Source: Setophaga petechia
Taxonomy: Eukaryota; Chordata; Aves; Passeriformes; Parulidae
NCBI GenBank assembly: GCA_024362935.1
Contig: JANCRA010000177.1
Location: 496,001 to 560,000, forward strand
Length of the DNA: 64,000 bases
Direction of reading: 5' to 3'
Below are positions 33,296 to 45,400 of this stretch, piece by piece. The position numbers and the translations under genes are program-made. Position 1 is the stretch's first letter, and each line of letters begins with the position of its first letter. Under the pieces are notes generated by a model. It was not told the DNA's origin and searched no databases. It worked only from the letters and a program-made list of their open reading frames with translations.

Positions 33296-33886
33296 GGCTT
33301 GTGGCTCACCCATGAACCTGATGGCCGCCTCTCGCAGGGGCTCCTGTGAGCTGTCCTGGCACAGCAGGGCCTGGCGCAGGTGCTCGGCCGCTCTGCTCCT
33401 GTCCTCTGCCAGCTGGAGAGTGCCAGCAGGGTGCACTTGGTGCAGGCTCAGCCCCTTGACCGGGCTCTCCCTGTGGCCAGCACTGGCCTCCCCTGGCCAC
33501 ACAGCCCTGTGAGGCAGCCAGCAGCCACTGGGGCCGGGCTCTGGAGGGGGCACAGGGCTGGGTGTTGCCCAAGAAAAAATAAAGGAAAAATTTTGATCTC
33601 AGAGACAAATGGCAATATTGGAGATAACTTTTTGCAAGGGATGGACAACATAATGACCCTGACAAGGTCAGGTGCACAGTGCAAATGTGGTGGAGCCATG
33701 CACAGCAGGGGCCACGTGTATACTCCAGCTTCATGGGAACAATGCGTTTTGTGGATAACCAAGAGACAGTGAGTCCTGGAGCAAGCAAACTCCGGAATGA
33801 TGAGACCATCGTCCACGGCCTGATGCACACTTATCTCTCTGCTGTAGTCGAGTCTCAAGGATGAACAGGAAAAATTCAGAGAGCAG

Positions 33887-34255
33887 ATGGGGAAGGAGAT
33901 GAGCAAGGACAGTTCCCATGTGGCACCAGTGCAAACCAGAGGCCCCAGTGTCAGAGCCCAACATCCCCCAGCTAGGGAGAGGGAGTACACCCCACAAGTG
34001 GACCTGTGGTTCTTCCTCTATGAACATGGGCAAGACATGAGAGGGTGGAATGGAAAACTCATCTCTGTCCTAGCAGCAAGGGCATGCGAGCTGAAGGAGG
34101 AAACTACTAAGAAAGGGATTTCCACCCAAATGAATGCAGTCCCAGCTCCCCGTGACCGAGCTGCCAGGTATAGCAGAAGGAAGCATGATATGTCAGATTC
34201 CCTTGAAGGAACATCCAGAATATATGCCCAGGGAGGGAACGGTAGCCAGAATTAG
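33887..34255 (+). pseudogene. ERVL gag fragment
   Basis: This 122-codon frame includes a MRGWNGKLISVLAARA stretch followed by a basic region (RDRAARYSRRKH), as in the C-terminal Gag of avian ERVL. The N-terminal Gag is missing because the element is truncated. Confidence 0.65.
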
Positions 34256-34289
34256 AGAGGCCCTGCCTCTAGCCAGGTAGAGGCCGGGA

Positions 34290-36090
34290 AAAATTGTGTC
34301 TTTTGGATTGTGTGGATCCCTGGCACACCAGAGGCAAAGAAATACGAGGCTTTTGTCCATACTGGTGCACTGTGTACTCTAATCCCTTCAGGACATGTGG
34401 AGGCAGAACCCGTTTCCATTGCCGGGGTGATGGGGGGATTGCAGCAGGTGATCCTGTTGGAAGCCAAGGTGACCCTGACTGGGAAGGAGTGGCAGAAATT
34501 CTTATTGTGACCGGCCCAGAGGCCCTGTGTATTCTGGGCATAGACTTCCTCTGGAAGGGCTATTAGAAAGACCCAAAGGGACTCAGGTGTGCGTTTGCAA
34601 TAACTGCTGTAGAGACAGAGAACATGAAGCAGTTGAACACCTTGTGTGGACTATCAGAAAACCCATCTGCAGTTGGACTCCTGAAGGTGGCAGAGCAACG
34701 AGTGCCGATTGCCACCTCAACGGTGCACCGCCGGCAGTATCGAACAAATCGGGATGCCGTGATCCCCATGCACAAAATTATCCGTGAGCTGGAGAGCCAA
34801 GGGCTGGTCAATAAAACCCACTCACCCTTCAACAGCCCCATCTGGCCTGTATGCAATTCTCACAGAGAATGGAGATTGACTGTGGACTGTCTCCCCTTGA
34901 ATGAAGCGACTCCAGCGCTGAGCGCTGCTGGGCCGGACATGCTGGAACTCCAGTACGAGCTGGAGTCCAAGGCAGCAAAGTGGCACGCCACTGCTGACAT
35001 TGCTAACGCGTTTCTCTCCATTCCTCTGGCAGCAGAATGCAGGTCTCAGTTTGCTTTCACCTGGAGGGGCGTGCAGTACAACTGGAACCGACTGTCTCAG
35101 GGGTGGAAGCACAGCCCCACCATCTGCCATGGACTGATCCAGGCTGCCCTGGAAAAGGGTAAGGCTCCAGAACACCTGCAGTACATGGATGACATCATTG
35201 TGTGAGGGAACACAGCAATGGAAGTATTTGAGAAAGGAGAGAAAATCATCCAGTTCTGCTGGAAGCTCAAACGCCATCAGGAAGAGCAGAGTCAAGGGAC
35301 CTGCCTGAGAGATCCAGTGCCTGGAAGTAAAGGGGCAAGATGGACGGCATCAGATTCCCACTGAGGTCATTGACAAGATCACTGCGATGTGTCCACCAAG
35401 CAGCAAGAAGGAAACACCAGCTTTCCTAGGTGCCACAGATTTTGGAGAATCCACATTCCCAAGTAGAGCCAGATTGTGAGCCCTTTCTACCCGGTCATCC
35501 GCAAAAAAGGACGATTTCCACTGGGGCCCTGAACAGCAACAAGCCTTTGCCCAGATCAAGCAGGAGATTGCTCATGCAGTGGCCCTTGGCCCAGTCAGGG
35601 CAGGAGCAGAGGTGAAGAATGTGCTCGACTCTGCAGCCAGGAACAATGGCTTGTCCTGGAGCCTTTGGCAGAAAATGCCTGGGGAGACTCAAGGCCAACA
35701 CTAGGATTTTGGAGTCGAAGAGGGTCTGAAGCCAACTCCAGTCCCACAGAGAAGGAAATCTTGGCTGCCTATGAAGGAGTCCAGGCTGCCTCAGAGGTAA
35801 TAGGCACCGAAGCACAACTCCTGGTAGCCCGACTACCACTGCTGGGGTGGATGTTCAAAGCAAAGGTTCCCTCTACGCACCATGCCACCAGTGCTACATG
35901 GAGCAAATGGATTGCTGTTATCACACAGCATGCCTGTACTGGAAACCTGAATGGCCCTGGGATTCTGGAAATAATTACAAACTGGCTGGAAGGTGAGATC
36001 TTTGGTCTCACTGATGAAGGGGAACAAGAAGTGACACGGGCTGAAGAAGCTCCACCACACAACCAACTGCCAGCAGAAGATCCATGATAC
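34290..36090 (+). pseudogene. ERVL protease and reverse transcriptase, broken
   Basis: The protease-like part (34310-34566, two frames) has HTGA in place of the usual DTGA and a downstream ILGIDFLW motif. The RT frame (34624-35205) contains LTVDCLPLNEA, ADIANAFLSIPL and the YMDD box with DD intact, then stops at 35203-35205. Thumb and connection sequence continues to about 36090 with further frame changes. RT copies the RNA genome to DNA in active relatives. Confidence 0.8.
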
Positions 36091-37107
36091 GCTCATTTTA
36101 CTGATGGTTCTTGCCGCATTGTGGGAATGAAACGAAAGTGGAAAGCAGCTGTATGGAGCCCCACAGGACAGGTCACAGAGGCCACTGAAGGAGAAGGTGG
36201 ATCAAGCCAACTTGCTGAACTCAAAGCTGTTCAACTGGCCCTGGACATTGCTGAGAGAGAGAAATGGCCAAAGCTCTACCTTTACACTGATTCATGGATG
36301 GCAGCCAATGCTCTGTGGGGATGGCTGGAGAGGTGGAAAGAGGCTAACTGGCAGCGTAGAGGAAAACCAATCTGGGCTGCTGATGAGTGGAAAGACATTG
36401 CTACCAGAGTAGAGAAGCCACCTGTGAAAATCCGCCATGTAGATGCCCATGTTCCCAAGAGTAGAGCTAATGAGGAACACCAAAATAATGAGCAGGTAGA
36501 CCAGGCTGCAAAAATAGAGGTGTCAAAGATAGACTTAGATTGGAAACACAAGGGAGAGTTATTCCTAGCTCGATGGGCCCATCATGCCTCAGGCCATCAG
36601 GGCAGAGATGCCACCTGTAAGTGGCCACGAGACCCAGGGGTGGATCTAACCATGGACAGTATTTCTCAGGTTATCCATGGCTGTGAGATGTGTGCTGCCA
36701 TCAAGCAGGCCCAGCGAGTGAAGCCCCTGTGGTACGGTGGGCGGTGGTCCAAGTACAAGTATGGGGAGGCCTGGCAGATTGACTACATCACCCTGCCCCA
36801 GACACGCCAGGGCAAGCGCTGTGTGCTGACCATGGTGGAAGCCACCACGGGATGGTTGGAAACCTATCCTGTGCCTCATGCTACGGCCCAGAACACCATC
36901 CTGGGCCTTGAAAAGCAAGTCCTTTGGAGGCATGGTACCCCTGAGAGGATTGAGTCAGACAACGGGACTGATTTCAAGAACAGCCTTATCAACACCTGGA
37001 CTAGGGAACATGGCATGGAGTGGGTGTACCATATCCCCTACTATGCACCAGCTGCAGGAAAAGTGGAGAGGTACAACGGACTGTTAAAAACCACATTGAA
37101 AGCATGA
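36091..37107 (+). pseudogene. ERVL RNase H and integrase
   Basis: The frame has RNase H acidic residues in FTDGS, LAELKAVQL and YTDSWMAAN (36097-36305). The integrase zinc motif follows, with HHASGHQ and CEMC, then the catalytic triad in WQIDYITL, ESDNGTDF and AAGKVERYNG. A TGA at 37105-37107 interrupts the frame. Sequence of the same protein continues to a stop at about 37418. The long open stretch suggests a moderately young insertion. Confidence 0.85.
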
Positions 37108-37782
37108 GGTGGGGGATCTTTCAAAAACTGGGAGCAGCATCTGGCAAAAGCCACCTGGCTGGTTAACACCCGAGGTACCACCAACCGAGCGGGTCCTGCC
37201 CAGTCTGAGTCCCTAAATGTAATAGATGGAGATAAACTCCCAGTGGTACATGTCAGAGGTTTGTTAGGGAAGACTGTGTGGATCAATTCTACCTCGAGTA
37301 CAAACAAACCCATTTGTGGGGTTGTCTTTGCTCAGGGACCAAGTTGCACATGGTGGATAATGCAAAAAGATGGAACAACACGATGTGTACCTCAGGGAGA
37401 TCTGATTGTGGGGTGAGAATGGTATGTGCAATATCACTGTTCATATGATGTTACTGCCATTGCCTGTACATTAAACCATACAGACATGAGATAGAGGGAA
37501 ATGTGTAAGTGTTGAAGGTCTGGGCAAGTGGAAGATGGAGAAGGAAATGTGCAAGTGCCGATGGTCTGAGCAAGTGATAGATGGAGCTTTGAGTGAGTAA
37601 GGTGAAAGGGGGGAATCCTGCAGCTCTGTAGTATAGGGCCTGGATTCAGTGGTCCAGTGTGGGGATGTGATGAGGGCATGATGGGTATTGCTTGTAAATT
37701 TTGGAGGAAGAGATGGAAATTTTGTGTGAATAAATGCATGATGTGTAGTAGTATGTTGATGATATGGGGATAAGGGGTGGAA

Positions 37783-38439
37783 TGTCCTAGGGTGACATTA
37801 TGATGCTTGTATCCCCATTCATGTGTTCTGTTAATGTTGGATGTTATGTTCTGTACCTTTAAGACTGGCCCTGAAGAGTTCAAGTTTTGTTTTGGTTTTC
37901 TTATCAGCCTGGCTGGGACACACAGGCTGTGGCTTTTGATTTTGCTGCTTTTGCTTTTCACTTTCCTGTCACTCTCTCTCTCTCTCTGTCTCTCTCTGTC
38001 TCTCTCGCTCTTGCTTGCTTCTGTCTTGCTAGCTTTTGCTTCTGCTCCTTGCTAGTTTAGCTAAACAGTCCAAATTGCTTCCTGGACTGTTTCTCCTTTT
38101 TTTTCGACCATCCCGAAGCTGCTCTGGACTGGGACCTGGGAACACCGAGAGTTCACACCTTGTGGCTGCAGCAGCTGCCCCAGCACCGGAGGGACTGAGA
38201 ACAGAGCAACCACCCCCTGAGAGAGACATTCTGAATTTGTCATCTTTTTTAGAGCGGTGTCATCCGGTATTGTTCATTTTGTGTGCTGGGGGTGCTGTGC
38301 CTGTCAAATAAACAGGTTCTTTCCACTTCTCCCCGAGGAATTCTTCCCGAACCGGCTGGGGTGAGGGGCCGTGGGGGTTTGTTTCCTGGAGAGGCCCTCC
38401 TTTGGAAATTCTCTACCAAATTTGCCCTAAACCAGTACA
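37783..38439 (+). repeat. ERVL 3' LTR
   Basis: The LTR starts TGTCCTAGGG directly after the polypurine tract (37766-37782). It contains a CT simple repeat (37970-38010), has AATAAA at 38307-38312, and ends in TACA at about 38439. Confidence 0.75.
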
Positions 38440-39640
38440 GGAAAGTAATAACAGGAATTTCTATCTAACAAAAAATGGTTTGTCCTGCAGCCTTGAGGTC
38501 ATGTCCTTATACGCTTCTCAAAAGAAAACCTATTCATTGAACTTGCATCATCACCCCAAAAACATCTTTAAATTAATCAGAACTGTTGATTAGCCCATGT
38601 CAATTAGCACCTTCCTTTTTCTTTTTGCTGACTAACTCTGATCCAATTTCAAATCATAAATCTTTCAAGGGAAAAATATACCATGCAGAGGAAAACCCAA
38701 GGCATAGGCTTCTGTACATGGTGTTGCCAATCCCTGTGTGACAGCCTCCAGCTAGCTTCCTACATCAGACACAAGGCAACTTGGCTGGCTGCAACATCGA
38801 CTTTCTTCATATTGGTGACATTGTAAAAATCCAAAGACACTGCTGTTTTAATAGTCCTAAAAAGAGCATTCTAAGTTCCTGAAAGCAAACATAGAGGCAC
38901 TAATTTTGTTTAGGAGAGAAGGTGTTTGTGCAGTTGGATAACAGCTTGCATGTTGACATATCTGAGGGGATTTATATGTTTGCGCTCCCCTTGTTTGGGA
39001 CAACGAGCGCAATGTCACCTGTGCATACCTGACACCATGGTTTAAGACTATATGCCTTGAAGGTGCAATGCTTTATTTGTAATCAAAGGGGAAATGTATC
39101 TAAACTTATTAGGATAAACAGTTCCTTTGCAAATAGACTCATGTAGAAACTTTGCCATTTTTAAGGAGTAAAATCCCAAGGTTATAAGGAAAATGCACAT
39201 ATGCTTTTCATCGCCTTGTAGAGTTTTCTTGGACACAATTTGATTTTTCTGAAATTTGATTTGTACACTTGCAAATACGTTCCAAGGGTCTTATAAAATT
39301 TATTTCAAAGGTATTTCAGACAGCAGGAGTAGCAGTAACATCTTTCATTTCAACAATGTTTGTTGGTTTCTTTTGTACAGAACTGCTAGGCTATTCATTT
39401 CCTTAAAATAGGATTTAATTTCTACAGAGATATGTTACTGTTTTAGTCTACAACTGTTACTCAGAATTGAGTTTTGCAAAATGAATGCTCACAGAAGTGC
39501 CGATTTGACCATCTTAAGTACTGCAGCATTTTAAAGAGATAGCTATCAATTCCAATAGATGTGGAATCGAGACCCCATCGCCTGTGAGTTCCTTTCTCGG
39601 TTAAAAAGAAAAAGAATAGAGCAATAGCTGGGCTTTAGCT
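38440..39640. other. AT-rich intergenic DNA, nothing recognised
   Basis: Stops are frequent in all frames and I recognise no repeat family, exon or RNA gene. Confidence 0.5.
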
Positions 39641-39649
39641 GTGTGTCTG

Positions 39650-40300
39650 GATTTAAAGTCATGAGAGATTTTGGAATGGCTCCACACAAGTTTTTCAAGT
39701 TTTCTCTGAGTGTCCACATTCCCCATCCCCAGGACCACCACTGGCCGGTTTTGTTGGTTTTGCATGGCTGAATTTTTGGAGAGGAGGAAAGAGGGCAGCC
39801 ACCAAAGTGGCATTTCTCTGAGGAGCTGCTATAAACTTCTCCATGTGGGCCAAATCAATCACTGACTGGCTCTGAAAATAGGCCCACTGCTGAGCCAATT
39901 AGAAAAGCTGGTGACGCCTCTGGGACAACATATTTAAGAGAGGAAGAAAGGTGCGGGAAGCTCTTTGTTTCTTTCTGCCTTCCGAGGTGGGCTGCGGGCA
40001 CAGCTGAGCCCCTTCCCGGCGGGGTCGGGGGCTCTTTCCCATCAGGGCCGCCGGGCCCTGCTGCCGGGGCTCATCCCAGCGCCGCCAGCAGCTGCGGCCA
40101 AAGCCAGGAGCGGCCCTGGGGGCAGGAGCAGGAACGGCCCCGCTGCCTGTGCCGGGAGCAGCCCCGTGACCGGAGCCAGGGGAGGCCAGCGCGGCCGAAA
40201 CTGAGAGCGGCCAGGGCCACAGGAGCCCACGCAGCCACCGCCCCCTGGGCACGGCCCGCCACAGACTGTGCCTGCCGGGCCACCAAGGGCCTGCCGCAGC
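39650..40300 (+). repeat. Possible LTR with TATA-like 'catatttaag'
   Basis: The segment contains 'aaataggcccactgctgagc', a TATA-like element at about 39928-39936 and a GC-rich downstream part, a layout similar to some avian ERV LTRs. No clear TG...CA ends were found. Confidence 0.35.
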
Positions 40301-40315
40301 GCCAACCAAAGGGCA

Positions 40316-40520
40316 GAAACCTTCTTAGGAGGACCACTCTCTTTGTTCTCAAGGCTAAGACAGACATTTGCACGCATTAATCACTGCACTGGGGGAACAG
40401 AGGGCTCAACATTGTCTGCTACAGCTAAAGGAATTCAGCATTTGTTACAATTCACCTTTTTCTCAACACCTTCCTTCTCTGGGAATTGCTCACAGGCATT
40501 TTGTCAGTACACCTTACAGA
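40316..40520. repeat. Segment repeated at 57945-58130, left flank of kinase locus
   Basis: 'accttcttaggaggaccact' and the following 180 bases align in direct orientation, with divergence, to about 57945-58130. The two copies bracket the kinase locus about 17.6 kb apart. Confidence 0.6.
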
Positions 40521-40724
40521 TGCTTTTGCTGACTGCAGCTGCATTGCCTCTTTCCTTGAGAAATTAATGAAGAAAACACAAACTGCCTTCTGAAACCCTT
40601 CTGGTTCCTTAGAAATCAGTTCACTAGCCAAGCACAAGCCTCAGGCTCATCCCTGATTCCCTCTGGGAGATAGGAGGTAATATTTTGCTGCAGCCAAAAA
40701 GTTATTAGAAAAAAGAATGAAAGT

Positions 40725-41106
40725 TGTTGGTGTTAGGTGGTGTTAGTTACGGGATTTTTTTTGTTCCAGTTAACTTGGTGGGTGTTGCTGTGAGCTGGAA
40801 AAAGAGAGATGTCGAACACCAGACTAAAAGGGATGTAGGAGAAGAGGAGAGGGGACAGAAAAGTAGGCTGTCAGGCGAGAATAGAAGTTCCCTAGTACCC
40901 AGCCAAAGGGAAAGGGGACAGGGATGGCCCGGGGCTGGGAAAAGCAATAAAAAGCAGCATTATCTTGGCGTGTGTGTATGTTCAGCTCTCAGGAGAGGGA
41001 GATACACAGCTGGCTGAGTTGAATCCTTCCTAAGAAGGAGGTTCTCTTTTGCTTTAATGACTTTGTCTCCATTTAATTGTATCTAGGAGTTTGTTTATTT
41101 CTAACA
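40725..41106 (+). repeat. Possible LTR with poly(A) signal
   Basis: The stretch from 'tgttggtgttagg' to 'tttatttctaaca' has TG...CA ends and a GC-balanced U3-like part. A signal 'gcaataaaaagc' lies at about 40943-40954, followed by an R/U5-like tail. Target duplications are not evident. Confidence 0.4.
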
Positions 41107-42466
41107 CCTCTCTCCCAGCAGCTCAGAGCTGCATTGCACAGCGCTTGCTGGACGCCAGAGAGCACAAAGCAGGCTGGCCTGGTGGCCATGAATATTTCTG
41201 CGAAACACTCTGCATCTCACACCTTTGCTGTGGCTCAGTGCAGAAGTGCAGGATTGCAGGCGCTTCCTCCCAGAGCTGCGTGAGGCGCTGGCTCCTGCAG
41301 ATGTGCCCTGCCGAGCTGTCCATGCCTCACGCTGGCCTCGCTTCCCCTGGCACAATGCCGGGCCTGAAGGAGGCTACCCTGTGCTCCAGCCTGCCCAGCA
41401 GCCCGGCTCCCTGCCCGGTGCCCAGGGTGCTGCACACACTGCTGGCCTTTGCCAGGAGGTGCAGGGCAGCCGGCAGAAGAGGAGCAATCCTCAGCCAGCC
41501 CAGCGGCCCTCGGCTGCCCTTGGCCTGTCTCTGCTCCTGGGCGCGCTGCAGACGGCCAATGCCTCCAGGCTGGGCTGTGCCCAGCACGGCTGCGCTTCCC
41601 CTCGGGAGCAGCCAGCTGCCACCTGGGCTCTGAGAGCGGAGCACTGGCCCGCTGCCAGGAACAGGCACCCAGGGCCCGGCTGCTGCCTCTTGCAGCTCCA
41701 AGGGCCTCCTCCCAGCCTGCCTCTGCTGGGGCTCAGCCTGCTCCGGCCTCTGCCGGGGCTCTGCTGGGGCTCCAGCCCGGCCAAGGCCAGGCCCGCTCTC
41801 ACCTCACAAGGCGCTGACAGCTCTGCACCTCAGGAGACCTTCCCCAGCAGCCTCTCTGATCTTTCTGCTTGGTCACTTGAGCAAGGCTCTCCTCCAGCAA
41901 AAGACATTGCACCTAGGGATACAAATCCAAGTGGCAGGAACCCCAATGCTCTCCAGTCACAGCTGAAGGCCTGCATCTGCACAGGATGTTTGGGCTGCCT
42001 CATTCTTCCTTTGCTTTTGCCTTCAAATGCCATTGCCCTTTCTGCCTCCAGTACAAGTACCAAAGCTGGCCAAAACCAGACCAGTGGGCCATATTCCAAA
42101 GGCAGTGTGGTCTGGAGAGGATGAATGAAGAAGATCCTTCCCCACTTTCACATCATGCCTAAGACACCGTGTCACTTTCCACCTTTAAGAAACAACAGAC
42201 AATTCAGAAGGAATTCTCCACTTTTCCAGAGTGAGAGGTGTGCAAATTTCCACAATTCGCAGAGTGAGAAGGAAGGGAATCTTTAAGGTGAATTGTGGTT
42301 TCAGAAACTTTATTAATTTCCAATTCTACTCTGCAGTCCTATTAGACAATCCTACTCTAATCCTAATCCTAATCCTAATCCTAGTCCTAATCCTAATCCT
42401 AATCCTAGTCCTAACCTACAATCCTACTCTAAACTCGTTGAGGAATAGACGGTCCAGATGTGATTG
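41107..42466. other. Downstream region of kinase locus, GC-rich, no gene assigned
   Basis: Frames of 180-299 aa on + and 124 aa on - overlap each other in GC-rich DNA and have no domain signature. The part next to 42466 may hold the 3' UTR of the kinase gene, but no AATAAA on the minus strand was identified with confidence. Confidence 0.4.
42352..42412. repeat. Telomere-like (TCCTAA)n tract
   Basis: About ten hexamers of tcctaa or tcctag are a one-base variant of the telomeric CCCTAA repeat. The tract lies just beyond the stop codon of the kinase gene. Confidence 0.85.
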
Positions 42467-45400
42467 TCACGTTCTTGTCTCCTTCCTCTTCTTCACTGAA
42501 ACAATCAGTGGCACCAGGCTGGATGCAGGCTCAGCAAATTTTACAAATGGATGCTGCCCAAAGGGAAAAAAAAACAAATCAGCAAAAAGCAATGAACCAT
42601 GACTTTCCAAGCTCAGTGCTTCACAGGATTCCTCTGGCTCCTAGAAGGATGCAGGGAGAGGACCAATGGGACCATCTACACTTCCATCTTTATGTGCAGG
42701 ACTTGCCCATCACAGGCAAACCTGGCCCAGAATCCCACTCATCTATTTATCCAGGTGTCTTCATCTTGCTGAGATTTTTGCCCTGCCAGTGCTCTAGAAA
42801 TGGTGCTTTCTGTCCTTGGAGTTTCTTCTTTTCAGGAAACTCCAAAGCCTCACATTGGTCCCTCTCTTTGCAAGACAGGCACTGTGCTGATTCCCACAGG
42901 GAGACAGAGCAGTGTCTGCTTTTCCATGCCCTGCCCCTCGTGTGCTGGATGGCACCTTCCTTCCCAGCAGGGCCAGCCCAGTGGCACTGGGCCCTGCAGT
43001 TCCCTCTGTGCCACACAACCTGGCAGTAACCCTGGCACAGCTCCCGTCTGCTTGAGCGTGCCAGGCAGCAGATGGGGCTGGGACAAGTCCCTGCCAGCTG
43101 TCCCTGTTTGCGTGGCAGGAACCTCTGAGGGTGGGCTGGGGGGCACAAACCAGGGCCCCTCCGAGGCTCACAGTGAGCCCCCCACAGCCCCTCCTGCCCA
43201 CAGCCAAATCTCTGACTGCTCAGCTGGGACTGGCTTCCTTGGCTTCCTGCACCACCATTTCATGGCTCTGTACCCTGCATTGCTCTGCTTCCATTCTTTT
43301 GCCATTAGATCAAACGGAACACTCCACCAAATGACAAAACAGAGCGACAGAAACAGTCAGAGGACAGAGCACCTCTCCTCAGAGGACAGACTGAGACACC
43401 TGGAGTTCTTCAGCCTGGAGGAGAACAGGTCCCAGGGAGACTTAATTGCTATGTTCCAGTATTTCAAAGGGCATTCTCAGGAAGTAAGAGGCACCTTTTT
43501 TAACACGGTCAGTTGCAACAGGACATGGGATAGTATTTATAATATATAATGGGGATTGAGTCAGATTAGGTCTAAGGAAGATCTCGTTTACTTGGAGCAT
43601 GGTGCAACCCTGGCACAGGTTGCCCTTAGAGCTGGCAGGTGCCCCATCCCTGGGCAGGGTTGGGGCAGCCATTCCAGGGCAGGTGGGAAGGGGCTCTGAG
43701 CAACCTGATCTCTGTAAAGATGTCCCTGCTCATTGCAGGACACTTGCACCACAGGACCTTTACAGGGCCCTGCCAGCCCAGCCCAGTCTAGGATTCCCCA
43801 CTGTTTTCACTTGAAGAGCAGCAAGAGTGGAGATGAGGAGGAAAGGGGCTCAACTGATGCCTTGAACTTGAGTGGAGGAGGAGCCCATCCCTCAGAGCCT
43901 GTTTCACCTGCAGCCCCTTCCCATTTTACCTGCAGGAGCTCCTTGGCAGACCAGCGCCGCGCCTCGTCTGTCTGCAGGCAGCAGCTCAGGAAGTCACGCA
44001 GGCAAGGTGAAAATAGGTTGGGCTGCTGCAGCTTTTGTCTTCCTCCTGTGGCTATCAGGAGTTGAGGCTGGGGAAAAAGGAGACACCAGGCTCCACCTGC
44101 ATCTTTCCCATCTGGAACTGCTCTCCCAGATCCCATTGATGGAGCTCCACTCTGCAGTGGCAGTTTCTGCCCTGGCAGAGACCCAGAGATGACTTTCCTT
44201 TACCAACCAAACACCCAAACTCCCATGCAGCCACAGCTTTTCCAACATCCCACAGATCTTGCCTTGGCAGCTGATTTCATTGGCTGACCTAGTTAGTGGG
44301 AACCACAGCACCACAAACACATTTCCTTCCCTGAGGACTCATACCAGCTTGAGACGCTTTTGGAAGAAGGACTTTGCTATAGTAACTCTACTGTATCCAA
44401 GGGTTAGTACATGAAAAGTATCTTTGCAGTGCTTCTTGGTCCCTTAAGCACAGCTGCCATAAAACAAAACGAATCAAGCTTTTTGCTTTGTTCTTGAAAA
44501 CAATGGGAATTGGAAAGAAAGAAAGGAAATCCACCAGGTATTCCTCAGGTAAGGAAACAAACATTTGGAATCTCATCTTCAACATAGACACATGAAGATG
44601 CATGCACAAATGTACTGGGATGAAAATGCCTGCTTGGACACCCAGGAGCCACCTGCAGCTCTGTCTCTCAGCAGTCTGAAAATTTCTGCTTTCCTTCCAT
44701 GGAAAAGAAAAATCTTTTCATGGTCAAATCAGAAGGAGAGGTTCCATCCCTACGGTCACCCTCTACTCATTTGGCTACTCAAGTCAATGCATTAATCAAC
44801 TGCCACTTCCCTTTCTGATACAACCAAAGCTACAGCAAATGCTGATGTGTTGCAGGGGCATTCGTAGAAGGAGACCTTGGTGGAAGTGGTGCCAGCAGAT
44901 GACAATGGGATTTTGTCCAATGGCACACAGAACATGGGACAGGTGAGAAAGACAGTGGAATCAGTGAGTATTTGCACCTTACCAAGACAGGAGTGTCATT
45001 CCAGTAGGGAACTTCTCGTTCCACCATTTCGATGCCCACGATTCCCAAAGACCATATGTCCACCTTGGGGCCATATGGGTGACCTGTCACCACTTCAGGC
45101 GCCAGCCACCCAGAAGTGCCGGCCACAGAGCTGCGTCTGCCCTGCTTAGGGGTGAGCTGAGCAAAGAGGCCAAAGTCAGCTGTGGAGAAAACAACAAACC
45201 ATGAAAGCCAGCTCCAGCTAGGAAACCAAGCAAAAGAATTCCCTACTCTCAGTCTAAAAGAATTTGCTGTTCAATCTCCTGGAGAACTGTCCACACTCGA
45301 TTTCCTTAGAGCTTTAGCCAAGGGAGTATGGAATTGGCCGCTTCCAAAAAAACCCAGGTTTCTTAACGCTGCTCACAGCAGTGGACTTCATTGCCCTGAA

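Larger units (their letters stand above)
31660..33412 (-). pseudogene. MROH-like copy C, exons 8-10 only
   Basis: Three exons remain: 33412-33310, 32187-32131 and 31859-31660, equivalent to exons 8, 9 and 10 of copy B with intact splice sites. Exon 10 has an in-frame TGA at 31776-31774, after 28 residues of that exon. The intron between exons 9 and 8 holds an LTR (about 32421-32985) and an expanded G-rich minisatellite. Upstream of exon 8 the copy is cut off at about 33565 by an ERVL element; exons 1-7 do not reappear beyond it. It was part of a tandem pair with copy B. Confidence 0.85.
33570..38439 (+). mobile_element. ERVL element, 5'-truncated, with 3' LTR
   Basis: The element begins abruptly inside gag-type sequence. 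It continues through protease, reverse transcriptase, RNase H and integrase, and ends with a polypurine tract (37766-37782) and one LTR. No 5' LTR is present. The Pol type (RT motif YMDD, integrase directly after RNase H, no env) is that of avian ERVL. Several stops and frame changes make it inactive. It replaces the 5' part of MROH copy C. Confidence 0.85.

Noticed and set aside
39965..40377. Ala/Gly/Arg-rich frames near the possible LTR
   Set aside because: Composition effect in a GC-rich segment with overlapping frames on both strands.
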